From NCBI RefSeq assembly GCF_014648995.1, contig NZ_BMSE01000012.1, forward strand, positions 1-64,000: DNA of 64,000 nt, written 5' to 3'. The stretch's first letter is position 1, and every line of letters starts with the position of its first letter. Origin of the DNA: Streptomyces massasporeus. Lineage in GTDB: Bacteria > Actinomycetota > Actinomycetes > Streptomycetales > Streptomycetaceae. Shown here in pieces: positions 44,411 through 52,403 of this stretch. The translations under genes and the position numbers were made by a program. The notes below the pieces were generated by a model. The model was not told the DNA's origin, ran no database searches, and worked only from the letters and a program-made list of their open reading frames with translations.

Positions 44411-44464
44411 CGGCTCAGTGGACCGGCTCGGCCCAGTGCACCGGTACGGCTCAGTACACCGGCT
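44411..44464. repeat. three 18-bp tandem repeats at the moeZ 3' end
   Basis: CGGCTCAGTGGACCGGCT, CGGCCCAGTGCACCGGTA and CGGCTCAGTACACCGGCT follow each other. The moeZ stop (44451-44453) is in the last one, so the end of the gene, stop included, appears duplicated twice downstream. Confidence 0.88.
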
Positions 44465-45629
44465 TGGACGGCTCGATCTGGTTGACCCAGCCGATCACGC
44501 CACCACCGACGTGCACCGCGTCCGAGAAGCCCGCGGACTTCAGGACCGCGAGGACTTCCGCACTGCGGACACCCGTCTTGCAATGCAGGACGATCTTCTT
44601 GTCCTGCGGGAGGCTCTCCAGGGCGGTGCCCATGAGGAACTCGTTCTTCGGGATCAGCCGGGCGCCCGGGATGGAGACGATCTCGTACTCGTTCGGCTCG
44701 CGGACGTCGATGATGTCGATGCTCTCGCCGTCGTCGATCCACTCCTTGAGCTGCTTGGGAGTGATCGTGGAGTCGGCGGCCGCCGCCTGGGCCTCTTCGG
44801 AGACGACGCCACAGAAGGCCTCGTAGTCGATGAGCTCGGTGACGGTCGGGTTCTCGCCGCAGACCGCGCAGTTCGGGTCCTTGCGGACCTTGACCTGGCG
44901 GTACTGCATCTCCAGGGCGTCGTAGATCATCAGCCGGCCGACCAGCGGGTCGCCGATGCCGGCGAGGAGCTTGATGGCCTCGTTGACCTGAATGGAGCCG
45001 ATGGACGCGCAGAGCACGCCCAGGACGCCGCCCTCGGCGCAGGAGGGGACCATGCCGGGGGGCGGGGGCTCCGGGTAGAGGCAGCGGTAGCAGGGCCCGT
45101 GCTCGGACCAGAAGACGGACGCCTGGCCGTCGAAGCGGTAGATCGAGCCCCAGACGTACGGCTTGTTCAGCAGCACGCACGCGTCGTTGACCAGGTAGCG
45201 GGTCGCGAAGTTGTCCGTACCGTCGACGATCAGGTCGTACTGGCTGAAGATGTCCATCACGTTGTCGGCCTCGAGCCGCTCCTCGTGAAGGATCACGTTC
45301 ACGTACGGGTTGATGCCCTTGACGCTGTCGCGGGCGGACTCGGCCTTCGGGCGGCCGATGTCGGCCTGGCTGTGGATGATCTGGCGCTGCAGGTTCGACT
45401 CGTCGACCTCGTCGAACTCCACGATGCCGAGGGTGCCGACGCCCGCGGCGGCCAGGTACATCAGCGCCGGCGAGCCCAGGCCGCCGGCGCCCACACACAG
45501 CACCTTGGCGTTCTTCAGCCGCTTCTGCCCGTCCATCCCCACGTCGGGGATGATCAGGTGGCGGGAGTACCTGCGGACCTCGTCTACGGTGAGCTCGGAA
45601 GCCGGCTCGACCAGGGGTGGCAGCGACAC
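44451..45629 (-). CDS. moeZ: MoeZ/MoeB adenylyltransferase-sulfurtransferase
   Basis: A 392-residue two-domain enzyme. The E1-like domain (1-280) has VLCVGAGGLGSPALMYLAAA for ATP, a zinc site GPCYRCLYP plus CAVCG, and the basic DESNLQRQIIHS motif. A rhodanese domain (about 295-392) has the active Cys in IVLHCKTGVRSAEV. MoeZ adenylates and then thiolates sulfur-carrier proteins (MoaD- and CysO-type, and carriers for thiotemplated metabolites), feeding molybdopterin and cysteine synthesis. moaE is in the same window. GTG start at 45627-45629. It is the gene after the exopolysaccharide-like operon on the same strand, 64 bp on. Confidence 0.94.
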   Translation of the reverse strand: MSLPPLVEPASELTVDEVRRYSRHLIIPDVGMDGQKRLKNAKVLCVGAGGLGSPALMYLAAAGVGTLGIVEFDEVDESNLQRQIIHSQADIGRPKAESARDSVKGINPYVNVILHEERLEADNVMDIFSQYDLIVDGTDNFATRYLVNDACVLLNKPYVWGSIYRFDGQASVFWSEHGPCYRCLYPEPPPPGMVPSCAEGGVLGVLCASIGSIQVNEAIKLLAGIGDPLVGRLMIYDALEMQYRQVKVRKDPNCAVCGENPTVTELIDYEAFCGVVSEEAQAAAADSTITPKQLKEWIDDGESIDIIDVREPNEYEIVSIPGARLIPKNEFLMGTALESLPQDKKIVLHCKTGVRSAEVLAVLKSAGFSDAVHVGGGVIGWVNQIEPSKPVY

Positions 45630-45692
45630 GGGGACTCCGTTGGTCGGTCAATCACTACGGTTGTTCTCCCCGTAACAGTGCCATGCCCTTTT

Positions 45693-46442
45693 TCATTCCG
45701 AGACACCTGTTCCGATACGCGAGACGAATTCGTCCCAGTAGCCGGGCATGGCCTCCCAGGGATCGGTGCTGCCGCCGCGATCCGTGTGGTCGGTGATCCA
45801 GACCGTCGCGGCGCCCTGCCAGCAGGCGATGCGCAGTGCCTCGGCCAGGTGGGCGCGGGGCACGCCGTGGACGAAGTGGCAGAAGCGCTCGGGCGCGTGG
45901 TCGGCGGTCCACTCGGCCACCTGCGACCAGCGGTAGTCGCTCCAGGGGCCGGAGAAGGTGACCAGCTGGTCGGCGAGTTCGACGTAGCCGGGGTGCGGGT
46001 GAATGCCGTGACCGAGGACGATGTGGGCAGCGTCACGGATCACACGCAGCGTGGCGACCGTGCGGCGGACCTCGGGCAGCCCGGCGTGGTCCGCCGGGCA
46101 GCGCTCCAGGAGGAAGCCGTCGACCCGGTACCAGTCGACGAAGCGGTGGGCGTCCGAGATCAGCTCGCCGAAGTTGCGGGTGCCGTAGCGGGTGTCGAGG
46201 TGACCGAGGACGCGGATGCCCGCGTTGCGCAGCCGGCCGGCCGCCTCCAGGCAGTGCGGGTCGGGGCGGGCGCCGGGGCCGTCGGCCACGTTGAGGACCA
46301 CCCAGTGCAGGGGGGTGCCGGGGCGGGTCAGCTCACCCCACTCGGTGGGGGCGAGAAGGGGGTGCGCATAGCCGGGGACGCCGACCCCGGGGCGCAGTTC
46401 CGTGTCCGAGGTGCGCCGCCGGGATCTGGTCAGATGCGGCAT
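45693..46442 (-). CDS. spherulin-4/GH135-like protein
   Basis: A 249-residue protein of the spherulation-specific family 4 (Spherulin4, PF12138), a TIM-barrel family that includes fungal Sph3 (GH135), an endo-hydrolase of galactosaminogalactan. Segments LHWVVLNVADGPGARPDPHC, GIRVLGHLDTRYGTRN and VDWYRVDGFLLER fit the barrel strands. In Sph3 an acidic pair follows the GIF-like strand; here the corresponding residues read Glu-Arg, so catalysis is uncertain. No signal peptide is evident, which is unusual for a glycan hydrolase. It overlaps the epimerase by 13 nt and ends the four-gene operon. Confidence 0.78.
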   Translation of the reverse strand: MPHLTRSRRRTSDTELRPGVGVPGYAHPLLAPTEWGELTRPGTPLHWVVLNVADGPGARPDPHCLEAAGRLRNAGIRVLGHLDTRYGTRNFGELISDAHRFVDWYRVDGFLLERCPADHAGLPEVRRTVATLRVIRDAAHIVLGHGIHPHPGYVELADQLVTFSGPWSDYRWSQVAEWTADHAPERFCHFVHGVPRAHLAEALRIACWQGAATVWITDHTDRGGSTDPWEAMPGYWDEFVSRIGTGVSE

Positions 46443-47389
46443 GCCGCCTCCATCCAGATGTCGGCGAGGGACTCCTCCAGGCCGATCCGGGGACGCCAGC
46501 CGAGCCGGTCGCGCGCGGTGCGCACGTCGGCCTGCTGCCAGCTGCCGCAGCCGTCGGGGTACGGGTACGCGACGGGGGGCACGTGGTCCGGGTCGGGGCG
46601 GGGGTGGCCGATGGCCGCGCGCAGGGCGCCGGGCGGTCCGTCGAGTTCGTGGAGGGCGCCGCCGTATCCGGCGACGCGAGCGAGGACGGCGGCGGCGTCG
46701 CGCAGGCGCACGGCGCGGCCGGAGCCGATGTTGATGACGCCCTGCGCTGCGGAGAGCGAGGCGGCGTGGACGGCTCGGGCCACGTCGCGGACGTCGACGA
46801 AGTCGCGCTGCGCGCCGAGGCCGCCGAGTTTCAGCTCCCCGTCCCCGGACTGCATGGCCCGGCGCATGGCCTCGGCGAGACGACCCAGCGGGGAGCCGGC
46901 GGGGGTGCCGGGTCCAGCCGGTGAGAAGACCCGCAGGACGACGGCGTCCAGGCCGGAGCCGAGGACCAGTTCGGTGGCGGCGAGTTTGCTGACGCCGTAC
47001 GGGCCGCCGGGCCGGGGCACGGCGTCCTCGGCGGTGGAGGAGCCGGGCTGGCTCGGGCCGTACTCCGCGCTGCAGCCGATCTGCACCAGCCGGGCCCCGC
47101 AGCCGCTGCGCCGCAGGGCCTCGCAGACGGTGGCGACGGCGACGGTGTTGTGGCGGGTGAGCTCGCGGGCGCCGCCGCGGGCGGCGCCCGCGCAGTTGAC
47201 GACGACGCCCGGGTGGACGGCGTCGAGGAAGCGGGTGAGGGCGCCGGGGCTGCCGGAGGCGAGGTCGAAGCGGACGTCGGCGTCGTCACCGCGGCCGAGG
47301 GCGGTGAGCTGCACGGCCGGGTCGGCGAGCAGGCGGTCGGCGACGAAGCGCCCGATGTAGCCGTTGGCTCCGATCAGCAGGACTCTCAT
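46430..47389 (-). CDS. NAD-dependent epimerase (extended SDR) of the glycan operon
   Basis: A 319-residue extended SDR of the sugar-nucleotide epimerase type. GANGYIGRFVADRLL lies at residues 6-20, the catalytic YGVSK (YxxxK) near 145 with an upstream Ser-rich CSAEYGP, and QRDFVDVRDVARAVH after that, a strong signature of nucleotide-sugar epimerases. Enzymes of this kind make UDP-GalNAc or UDP-Gal from the gluco forms; the substrate here is inferred from the PelF-like partner. The ATG at 47387-47389 overlaps the stop of a 15-codon frame and the gene overlaps the spherulin-like gene by 13 nt. Confidence 0.85.
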   Translation of the reverse strand: MRVLLIGANGYIGRFVADRLLADPAVQLTALGRGDDADVRFDLASGSPGALTRFLDAVHPGVVVNCAGAARGGARELTRHNTVAVATVCEALRRSGCGARLVQIGCSAEYGPSQPGSSTAEDAVPRPGGPYGVSKLAATELVLGSGLDAVVLRVFSPAGPGTPAGSPLGRLAEAMRRAMQSGDGELKLGGLGAQRDFVDVRDVARAVHAASLSAAQGVINIGSGRAVRLRDAAAVLARVAGYGGALHELDGPPGALRAAIGHPRPDPDHVPPVAYPYPDGCGSWQQADVRTARDRLGWRPRIGLEESLADIWMEAACRI

Positions 47390-47433
47390 CGCACGGCTCC
47401 CCATGTCGCCGGGGTTCCTGGGTGGGTGATCAT
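47386..47433 (-). CDS. possible 15-codon mini-ORF coupled to the epimerase
   Basis: The frame MITHPGTPATWGAVR begins at the ATG at 47433 with GAGGAG 7 nt upstream and stops in an ATGA overlap with the epimerase start. The epimerase itself has no good ribosome-binding site, so this mini-frame could deliver ribosomes to it. It may also be chance. No homologue is known to me. Confidence 0.4.
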   Translation of the reverse strand: MITHPGTPATWGAVR

Positions 47434-47506
47434 GCGGGTTCTCCTCGAGGCGGAAAGGAAGGGACGGGACGGGTGCTGCCTGCGGTGGGGCCGGTGTCCG
47501 CGGCGC

Positions 47507-48799
47507 TCACCGCGCGGGCTCCGGCGGTGCGTGGGCCGAGGCCCGGGTGAGCTTGCGGGTCGTGTGGACCAGGAGGGCCAGCGCCGCAGCTCCGCAGGTG
47601 AGGGTGGGGACGCTGTCGGCACCCCAGGTGGTGACGAGGGTTTCGACGGGGGTGGCCAGGAAGCCGACACCGGGGAGGCGGGAGGCGAAGACCGTGGCGA
47701 GGGCGGCCGCCTCGACCGTGGCCGCCGCGGTGAGGACCACGGCGGGGGCGTAGGTGAAGCCGTGCGTGGTGAGGAGGCGGGCCAGGAAGAGGAGGGCGCC
47801 CAGGGCGAGGGCCTGGGCGTAGGCCGCGGGCTCGCCGAGGGCCGCCCCGCTGAGGGTGAGCAAGGCTGCCAGGGCACCCAGGAACAGGGCGAACACGCCG
47901 AGCAGGAGGGGGCGTACGGCGGCGGCGAAGTCCTCCAGGCCGCGGCTGGCCGCGAGTTTGCGGCGCGCTCGGGCGGTGAGGAGGTGCGCGGTCCAGGCGG
48001 CGGGTGCGCAGGCCAGGGCGAGGGCCAGGGTCGGGGCGGCGGTGAGGGGCCAGGGGCCGTCGGCCGTGCCGGTGGGCAGGGTGTCGGGGCCTCCGGCGAG
48101 TGCGTTGTCGAGCAGGCCGTTGCCCAGGAGGGAGTAGGCGACGAGCCACACGGTCCACGGGGTGGTCCTGCCGGAGGCCGCGCCGGGCCGCGGCCCGGGC
48201 CGGTCCGTGTCGGTCCTGCTCAGGGGCCCTCGGCGCAAGGCCGCATGGAGGGCCAGGGCCACGGCGAGGGCCCCGGCTGCCGCCGCGAACAGGCGCGACT
48301 GCCCGTGGGTGAGGTGCACGGCGGCGAGGGCGGCGGCGCACAGCGCCCCGGGCAGGAGGGTCAGCAGAACCCAGTCGGCGCGCACGCGGGGAGCGGCGGG
48401 CGGGGCGGGCAGGGGTGTGTCTCCGTCCCGGGAGACGCGCGCGTACATCTCCTCGGCGAGGGAGAAGACGTCCCGGTGCCGAAAGCGGGCGGCGGTCCGG
48501 TCGGTGATGCCGTGCGCTTCCAGTCCGGCGGCGATCTCGAGGGGGTCCACCGCGCGCTCGCAGAGCTCCCGGTGACGGTGCATCAGCGCCTTCACCGGAT
48601 CGACGGCGCCGCGCCGCGGGGTGGGGGTGGCGCGGTCGGCGGCCGACTCCGGCTTCCCAGGGCCTGTGCCGTCACAGGCAGACTCCGGCTTCCCAGGCCC
48701 TGCGCCGTCAACGGCAGACCCCGGCTTCCCGGACCTCGTGCGGTCACGGGCGGAGCCGGTCGGGGTTCCCGGTCGGTCCAGTTCGCCCAGGCCGCTCAT
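47507..48799 (-). CDS. polytopic membrane protein of the glycan operon
   Basis: A 430-residue protein. Residues 1-60 are a repetitive Gly/Pro/Lys linker. Residues 65-130 form a soluble HRHRELCERAVDPLEIAAGL-type segment, and eight or nine transmembrane helices follow (for example VRPLLLGVFALFLGALAALL). It does not match PelG obviously, but its position after a PelF-like glycosyltransferase suggests a membrane partner or exporter of a polysaccharide. The ATG at 48797-48799 overlaps the glycosyltransferase stop by ATGA. Residues 17-52 consist of three 12-residue repeats. Confidence 0.78.
   Translation of the reverse strand: MSGLGELDRPGTPTGSARDRTRSGKPGSAVDGAGPGKPESACDGTGPGKPESAADRATPTPRRGAVDPVKALMHRHRELCERAVDPLEIAAGLEAHGITDRTAARFRHRDVFSLAEEMYARVSRDGDTPLPAPPAAPRVRADWVLLTLLPGALCAAALAAVHLTHGQSRLFAAAAGALAVALALHAALRRGPLSRTDTDRPGPRPGAASGRTTPWTVWLVAYSLLGNGLLDNALAGGPDTLPTGTADGPWPLTAAPTLALALACAPAAWTAHLLTARARRKLAASRGLEDFAAAVRPLLLGVFALFLGALAALLTLSGAALGEPAAYAQALALGALLFLARLLTTHGFTYAPAVVLTAAATVEAAALATVFASRLPGVGFLATPVETLVTTWGADSVPTLTCGAAALALLVHTTRKLTRASAHAPPEPAR
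48645..48752. repeat. three 36-bp tandem repeats in the membrane-protein gene
   Basis: Units start at 48645, 48681 and 48717, each opening GACTCCGGCTTCCCAGG or a variant. They encode GKPESACDGTGP-type dodecapeptides at residues 17-52 of the protein. Confidence 0.9.
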
Positions 48800-50517
48800 C
48801 GCGCTCCCTCCGGGGCGGGGACGGGAGTGGTGGCGCGTACGGGCCTGCCCGCCGCCCAGGCGGGGCCGCCGCGGGCGGCGAGGCGGGGTGACGCGGCGGT
48901 CCAGCGGACGGGCACGTGCGCCTCGGCGGGAACCGAGAAGGGCAGCGGCTCCCCCGCTCCGTCGAGGACGACCCGGCGGACGGGCGCACGCGAGACGATC
49001 TCCAGGTAAATGCCGTGAAATGCCTCGATGTTCTGCTCGACCGTGAACAGTTCGAGGGCACGGGCGCGAGCGGCGGCACCCAGGCGCGCACGGCGCTCGG
49101 GGTCACGCAGCAGCGCCACGCACGCCTCGGCGAGCGCCCGCGGATTGCGCGGTGGTACGACGAGCCCGGTGCCGCCGATGACCTCCACGACCGCGCCGAC
49201 GTCCGTCGACACCGTCGCACGCCCGCAGAGCATGGCCTCGGCGAGGCCGACGGGGAAGCCCTCGACGACGCTGGAGAGGACGGTCACGGCGCCCGAGGCG
49301 TAGGCGTAGGCGGCGACCGGGAGGTCGGGGCCGCCGATCTCCTCGAAGGACACCGGGTTGTCGCCGGTGGCGTGCGGGCCCGCGGCCTCGTCGGGGAAGA
49401 GCTGGGCGGCCAGGGTCCTGCAGTGTCCGAGGTAGGCCGCACCCTCGGGGCCGGCGGGGGCGCCGACGATGCGCAGGCGCGTCTTCGGCTGCCGCTTGCG
49501 GACCTCCGCGAAGGCGTGCAGCAGCGAGACCAGGTCCTTGGCGGGCTCGACGCGGCCGACCCAGACGAGCATGTCCGGGTCCGCGCAGTCCGTGGACTCG
49601 CCCACCTCGGCGAAGGGCCGGGCGTCCATGCCGGGATAGACCGTGCGGAGCCTCTCGCGGTCGGCGCCGCAGCGCTCCTGCCAGCGGCGGGTGTGGGTGT
49701 TGCCGGCGGTGACGACCTCGGCCCGCCCGTAGGCCTCGGCCGCGAGCCGGCCCTGGAAGGCGGCCAGCAGGGACCGTACGGCGGGTGGGGCGTCCGGGGT
49801 GGTGAGGTAGTGCGTCCGCAGGCGCACGCCGTACTCGGTGACCATCAGGGGTACGCCGGTGAAGTGCCGGGCCAGCAGACCGGGCAGGACGGCCGTGCCG
49901 CCGGACGCGGCGTGGCAGAGGTCGACCGCGCCGAGCCCGTCGTCCTCGTACCAGTCGAGGGAGAGGGGGCGCAGGGCGCGTTCCAGATGGGCGGCGACGG
50001 CGAGCAGATCCGGTACGCGCGCCTCGCGCGCGGCGCGATGGGCGCCGGGCGCGCGACAGGCGCGTTCCAGGGTGCGTACGGCGGCCTCCGAACGGAGGGC
50101 TCCCGCCAGCCCGCCCTCGTCGCGGGCGAGTTCGGCGAGCCCGTACAGAGCGTTGGCGAAACGGTCCGCCTCGGAGGCCGACGCCCCTTCGGAGAGGCTC
50201 CTGACCGCACCCGAGGCGCCCTCGGGGACCCCACACAGGACGGCGGCCAGTTCCCCGAAGTACTCGGTGAACCGCCGGCGTGCGCGGCGCCCGAGCACCA
50301 CCTCGTCGTCCTCGGCCATCCACAGCGGGGCGGTGCGCACCCGGCGGACGTTCGGTGGCAGCGGGATCCAGCCCTCGTCCTCCTGGTGCTCGCTGCGGCT
50401 GAGCGCGTAGACGTCGAACTCGTGCTGGGCGAGTCCGTGCACCAGCCGGTCGCACCAGAGCCTGGCGTCACCGCTCACATACGGATAGCCACCCTCCGTA
50501 AGCAGTCCGATGCGCAC
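48796..50517 (-). CDS. PelF-like (DUF3492) GT4 glycosyltransferase
   Basis: A 573-residue GT-B glycosyltransferase. The N-terminal DUF3492 block, RIGLLTEGGYPYVSGDARLW, is the PelF-family opening. The C-terminal GT4 donor domain has WVGRVEPAKDLVSLLHAFAE, RLRIVGAPAGPEG and SSVVEGFPVGLAEAMLCGRA with the EX7E-type acid pair region. PelF of Pseudomonas polymerises the partially acetylated GalNAc polymer Pel using UDP-GalNAc in the cytoplasm. The operon with an epimerase and a GH135-like protein supports a hexosamine polymer. The C-terminal 50 residues are Ala/Pro/Arg-rich. The GTG start is at 50515-50517. Confidence 0.87.
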   Translation of the reverse strand: MRIGLLTEGGYPYVSGDARLWCDRLVHGLAQHEFDVYALSRSEHQEDEGWIPLPPNVRRVRTAPLWMAEDDEVVLGRRARRRFTEYFGELAAVLCGVPEGASGAVRSLSEGASASEADRFANALYGLAELARDEGGLAGALRSEAAVRTLERACRAPGAHRAAREARVPDLLAVAAHLERALRPLSLDWYEDDGLGAVDLCHAASGGTAVLPGLLARHFTGVPLMVTEYGVRLRTHYLTTPDAPPAVRSLLAAFQGRLAAEAYGRAEVVTAGNTHTRRWQERCGADRERLRTVYPGMDARPFAEVGESTDCADPDMLVWVGRVEPAKDLVSLLHAFAEVRKRQPKTRLRIVGAPAGPEGAAYLGHCRTLAAQLFPDEAAGPHATGDNPVSFEEIGGPDLPVAAYAYASGAVTVLSSVVEGFPVGLAEAMLCGRATVSTDVGAVVEVIGGTGLVVPPRNPRALAEACVALLRDPERRARLGAAARARALELFTVEQNIEAFHGIYLEIVSRAPVRRVVLDGAGEPLPFSVPAEAHVPVRWTAASPRLAARGGPAWAAGRPVRATTPVPAPEGAR

Positions 50518-50596
50518 GAGTGCACCCCCGATCTCCCGTATGGGGAGCCGCCGTTGCCCGGCGGCTCGCAGCGGGACGAACGTATGCGGACAAGGC

Positions 50597-50630
50597 GGTG
50601 GTGCGACGGACGGTTGTCCGTCGCACCACC
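50597..50630 (-). terminator. terminator of the peptide ABC-transporter operon
   Basis: GGTGGTGCGACGGAC (50597-50611) pairs perfectly with GTCCGTCGCACCACC (50616-50630) over a GGTT loop. It lies beyond the ATPase gene and before the glycosyltransferase start. Confidence 0.85.
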
Positions 50631-50753
50631 AAAAGGGGTGAACGGTCGTAACTTTCCTGTGCGGGTCGCGTTCTGTCGCGCTAGGAGTTCAACCGGACAC
50701 GGATCGTCATGCCGCGGCGAAGTCCCGCCTCCGCGGCGTCTCTCCGCGGCCGC

Positions 50754-50861
50754 CTCCCGACGCCGCGCCCCGCGTCATGCCGCCGCCGACTCCCGACGCC
50801 GCGCCCCGCGTCATGCCGCCGCCAACTCCCGTCGCCGTGCCCGCCGTCGCGCCGCGGCCTC
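50754..50861. repeat. 36-bp tandem repeats across the ABC ATPase stop codon
   Basis: CTCCCGACGCCGCGCCCCGC begins units at 50754 and 50790; a diverged unit starts at 50826. The gene stop (50811-50813) is in the middle copy and an equivalent TCA is at 50775-50777, so the last 12 codons plus stop are duplicated downstream. Confidence 0.9.
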
Positions 50862-52403
50862 CGGGTCCAGCGCCGGTACCGCGGCGAGCAATTGCCTGGT
50901 GTAGGGGTCGCGCGGCGACTCGTACACCTCCTCCACGGGCCCTTCCTCGACGATCCGGCCGCGCCGCATCACGGCGACCCGGTCGCTGACCTGGCGGACG
51001 ACGGCCAGGTCGTGCGCGACGAAGACCAGCGCGAGCCCGAGTTCCCGCTGCAACTCCCCCAGCAGGGCGACCACATGCGCCTGGGTGGTGACGTCGAGGG
51101 CCGAGACCGGCTCGTCGCAGACGATGACGCGCGGGTCGGCCGCGAGGGCACGGGCGATGCCGACGCGCTGGCGCTGCCCGCCGCTGAACTCATGGGGGTA
51201 GCGGTCGTAGTGCCCCGCTTCGAGCCCCACGCGCTCCAGCAGTTCCTCCACGCGCTCCCGGATGCGCCCCTCCTGCCGCTCACCTCGGGCGCGCAGCGGG
51301 TCGGCGATGGACTCGCCCACGCTGCGGCGGGGGTTGAGGGAGGAGACGGGGTCCTGGAAGACCATCTGCACCGCCGGGTTCACCCCGGTGTGCGGGCGGC
51401 CGTCGAAGCCCAGCGATCCGGCTGTCGGCTCCAGCAGCCCGACGAGCATGCGCCCGAGCGTCGTCTTGCCGCTGCCGCTCTCGCCGACGATGCCGAGGGT
51501 CTCACCGCGGCGCAGGGTCAGCGACACGTCGTCCACGGCCGTGACCGCCCGTTTCCCGCGCCCGAACTCGCGCCGCAGTCCGGTCGCCTCCATGACGACC
51601 TCCGCGGGGTCCGTCGAGGCCTTCCGCGGCGCGTCCAGCCGGGGGACCGCGGCCAGCAGCTCCCGGGTGTACGGCTCGGCCGGTGCGCCCAGCACGTCGG
51701 CGACCGGGCCGTGCTCGACCGCCCTGCCGTGCCGCATCACCAGCACCTCGTCGACGCTCTCGGCGGCGACGCCCACGTCGTGCGTGACGAGCAGCAGGCC
51801 CATGCCGGTCTCCTCGCGCAGGGTGTGGAGCAGGTCGAGGACCTGGGCCTGGACCGTCACGTCGAGGGCGGTCGTCGGCTCGTCGGCGATCAGCAGCCGG
51901 GGCTCGCACGCGAGCGCCATCGCGATCAGGGCGCGCTGGCGCATGCCGCCGCTGAACTCGTGCGGACGGGACCGGGACCGCCGGGCCGCGTCCGGGATGC
52001 CCACCCGGTCCAGGACCTCCACGGCACGCGCGCGTGCCGCCCGCCGGGACGCCCGCGCGTGCACGCGGTACACCTCGGCGATCTGGTCGCCGATCGCGTA
52101 GTACGGGTCGAGGGAGGACAGCGGATCCTGGAACACCATGGCGGCCCGCCCGCCGCGCAGCCGCCGCAACTCCTCGTCGGAGGCCCGCTGCACGTCGGTG
52201 CCGGCCACCTCGACCGAGCCCTCGACCCGCGCGCCCGTGCCGCGGTGCAGGCCGAGCAGCGCGGACGCCACGGTCGACTTGCCGGAGCCGGACTCGCCGA
52301 CCAGGGCCAGGGCGGCGCCCTCCTCCAGGCGGAAGGAGAGTCCGTCGACGGCGCGCAGCGCGCCGAACTCCACACGCAGACCGGTCACGTCGACCAGGCT
52401 CAT
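50811..52403 (-). CDS. peptide ABC transporter, two fused ATPase domains (DppD-DppF type)
   Basis: A 530-residue protein with two complete ABC ATPases in tandem. The first has ALVGESGSGKSTVASALLG, Q-loop VFQDPLSSLDP, signature FSGGMRQRALIAMAL and LLIADEPTTALD. The second has GIVGESGSGKTTLGRMLVG, signature FSGGQRQRVGIARAL and VIVCDEPVSALD. Each ends in the oligopeptide-type EPYTRELLAAVP and DPYTRQLLAAVP tail. It energises uptake through the two permeases. The ATG at 52401-52403 overlaps the permease stop by ATGA. The C-terminal end is duplicated downstream as 36-bp repeats. Confidence 0.93.
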   Translation of the reverse strand: MSLVDVTGLRVEFGALRAVDGLSFRLEEGAALALVGESGSGKSTVASALLGLHRGTGARVEGSVEVAGTDVQRASDEELRRLRGGRAAMVFQDPLSSLDPYYAIGDQIAEVYRVHARASRRAARARAVEVLDRVGIPDAARRSRSRPHEFSGGMRQRALIAMALACEPRLLIADEPTTALDVTVQAQVLDLLHTLREETGMGLLLVTHDVGVAAESVDEVLVMRHGRAVEHGPVADVLGAPAEPYTRELLAAVPRLDAPRKASTDPAEVVMEATGLRREFGRGKRAVTAVDDVSLTLRRGETLGIVGESGSGKTTLGRMLVGLLEPTAGSLGFDGRPHTGVNPAVQMVFQDPVSSLNPRRSVGESIADPLRARGERQEGRIRERVEELLERVGLEAGHYDRYPHEFSGGQRQRVGIARALAADPRVIVCDEPVSALDVTTQAHVVALLGELQRELGLALVFVAHDLAVVRQVSDRVAVMRRGRIVEEGPVEEVYESPRDPYTRQLLAAVPALDPEAAARRRARRRELAAA

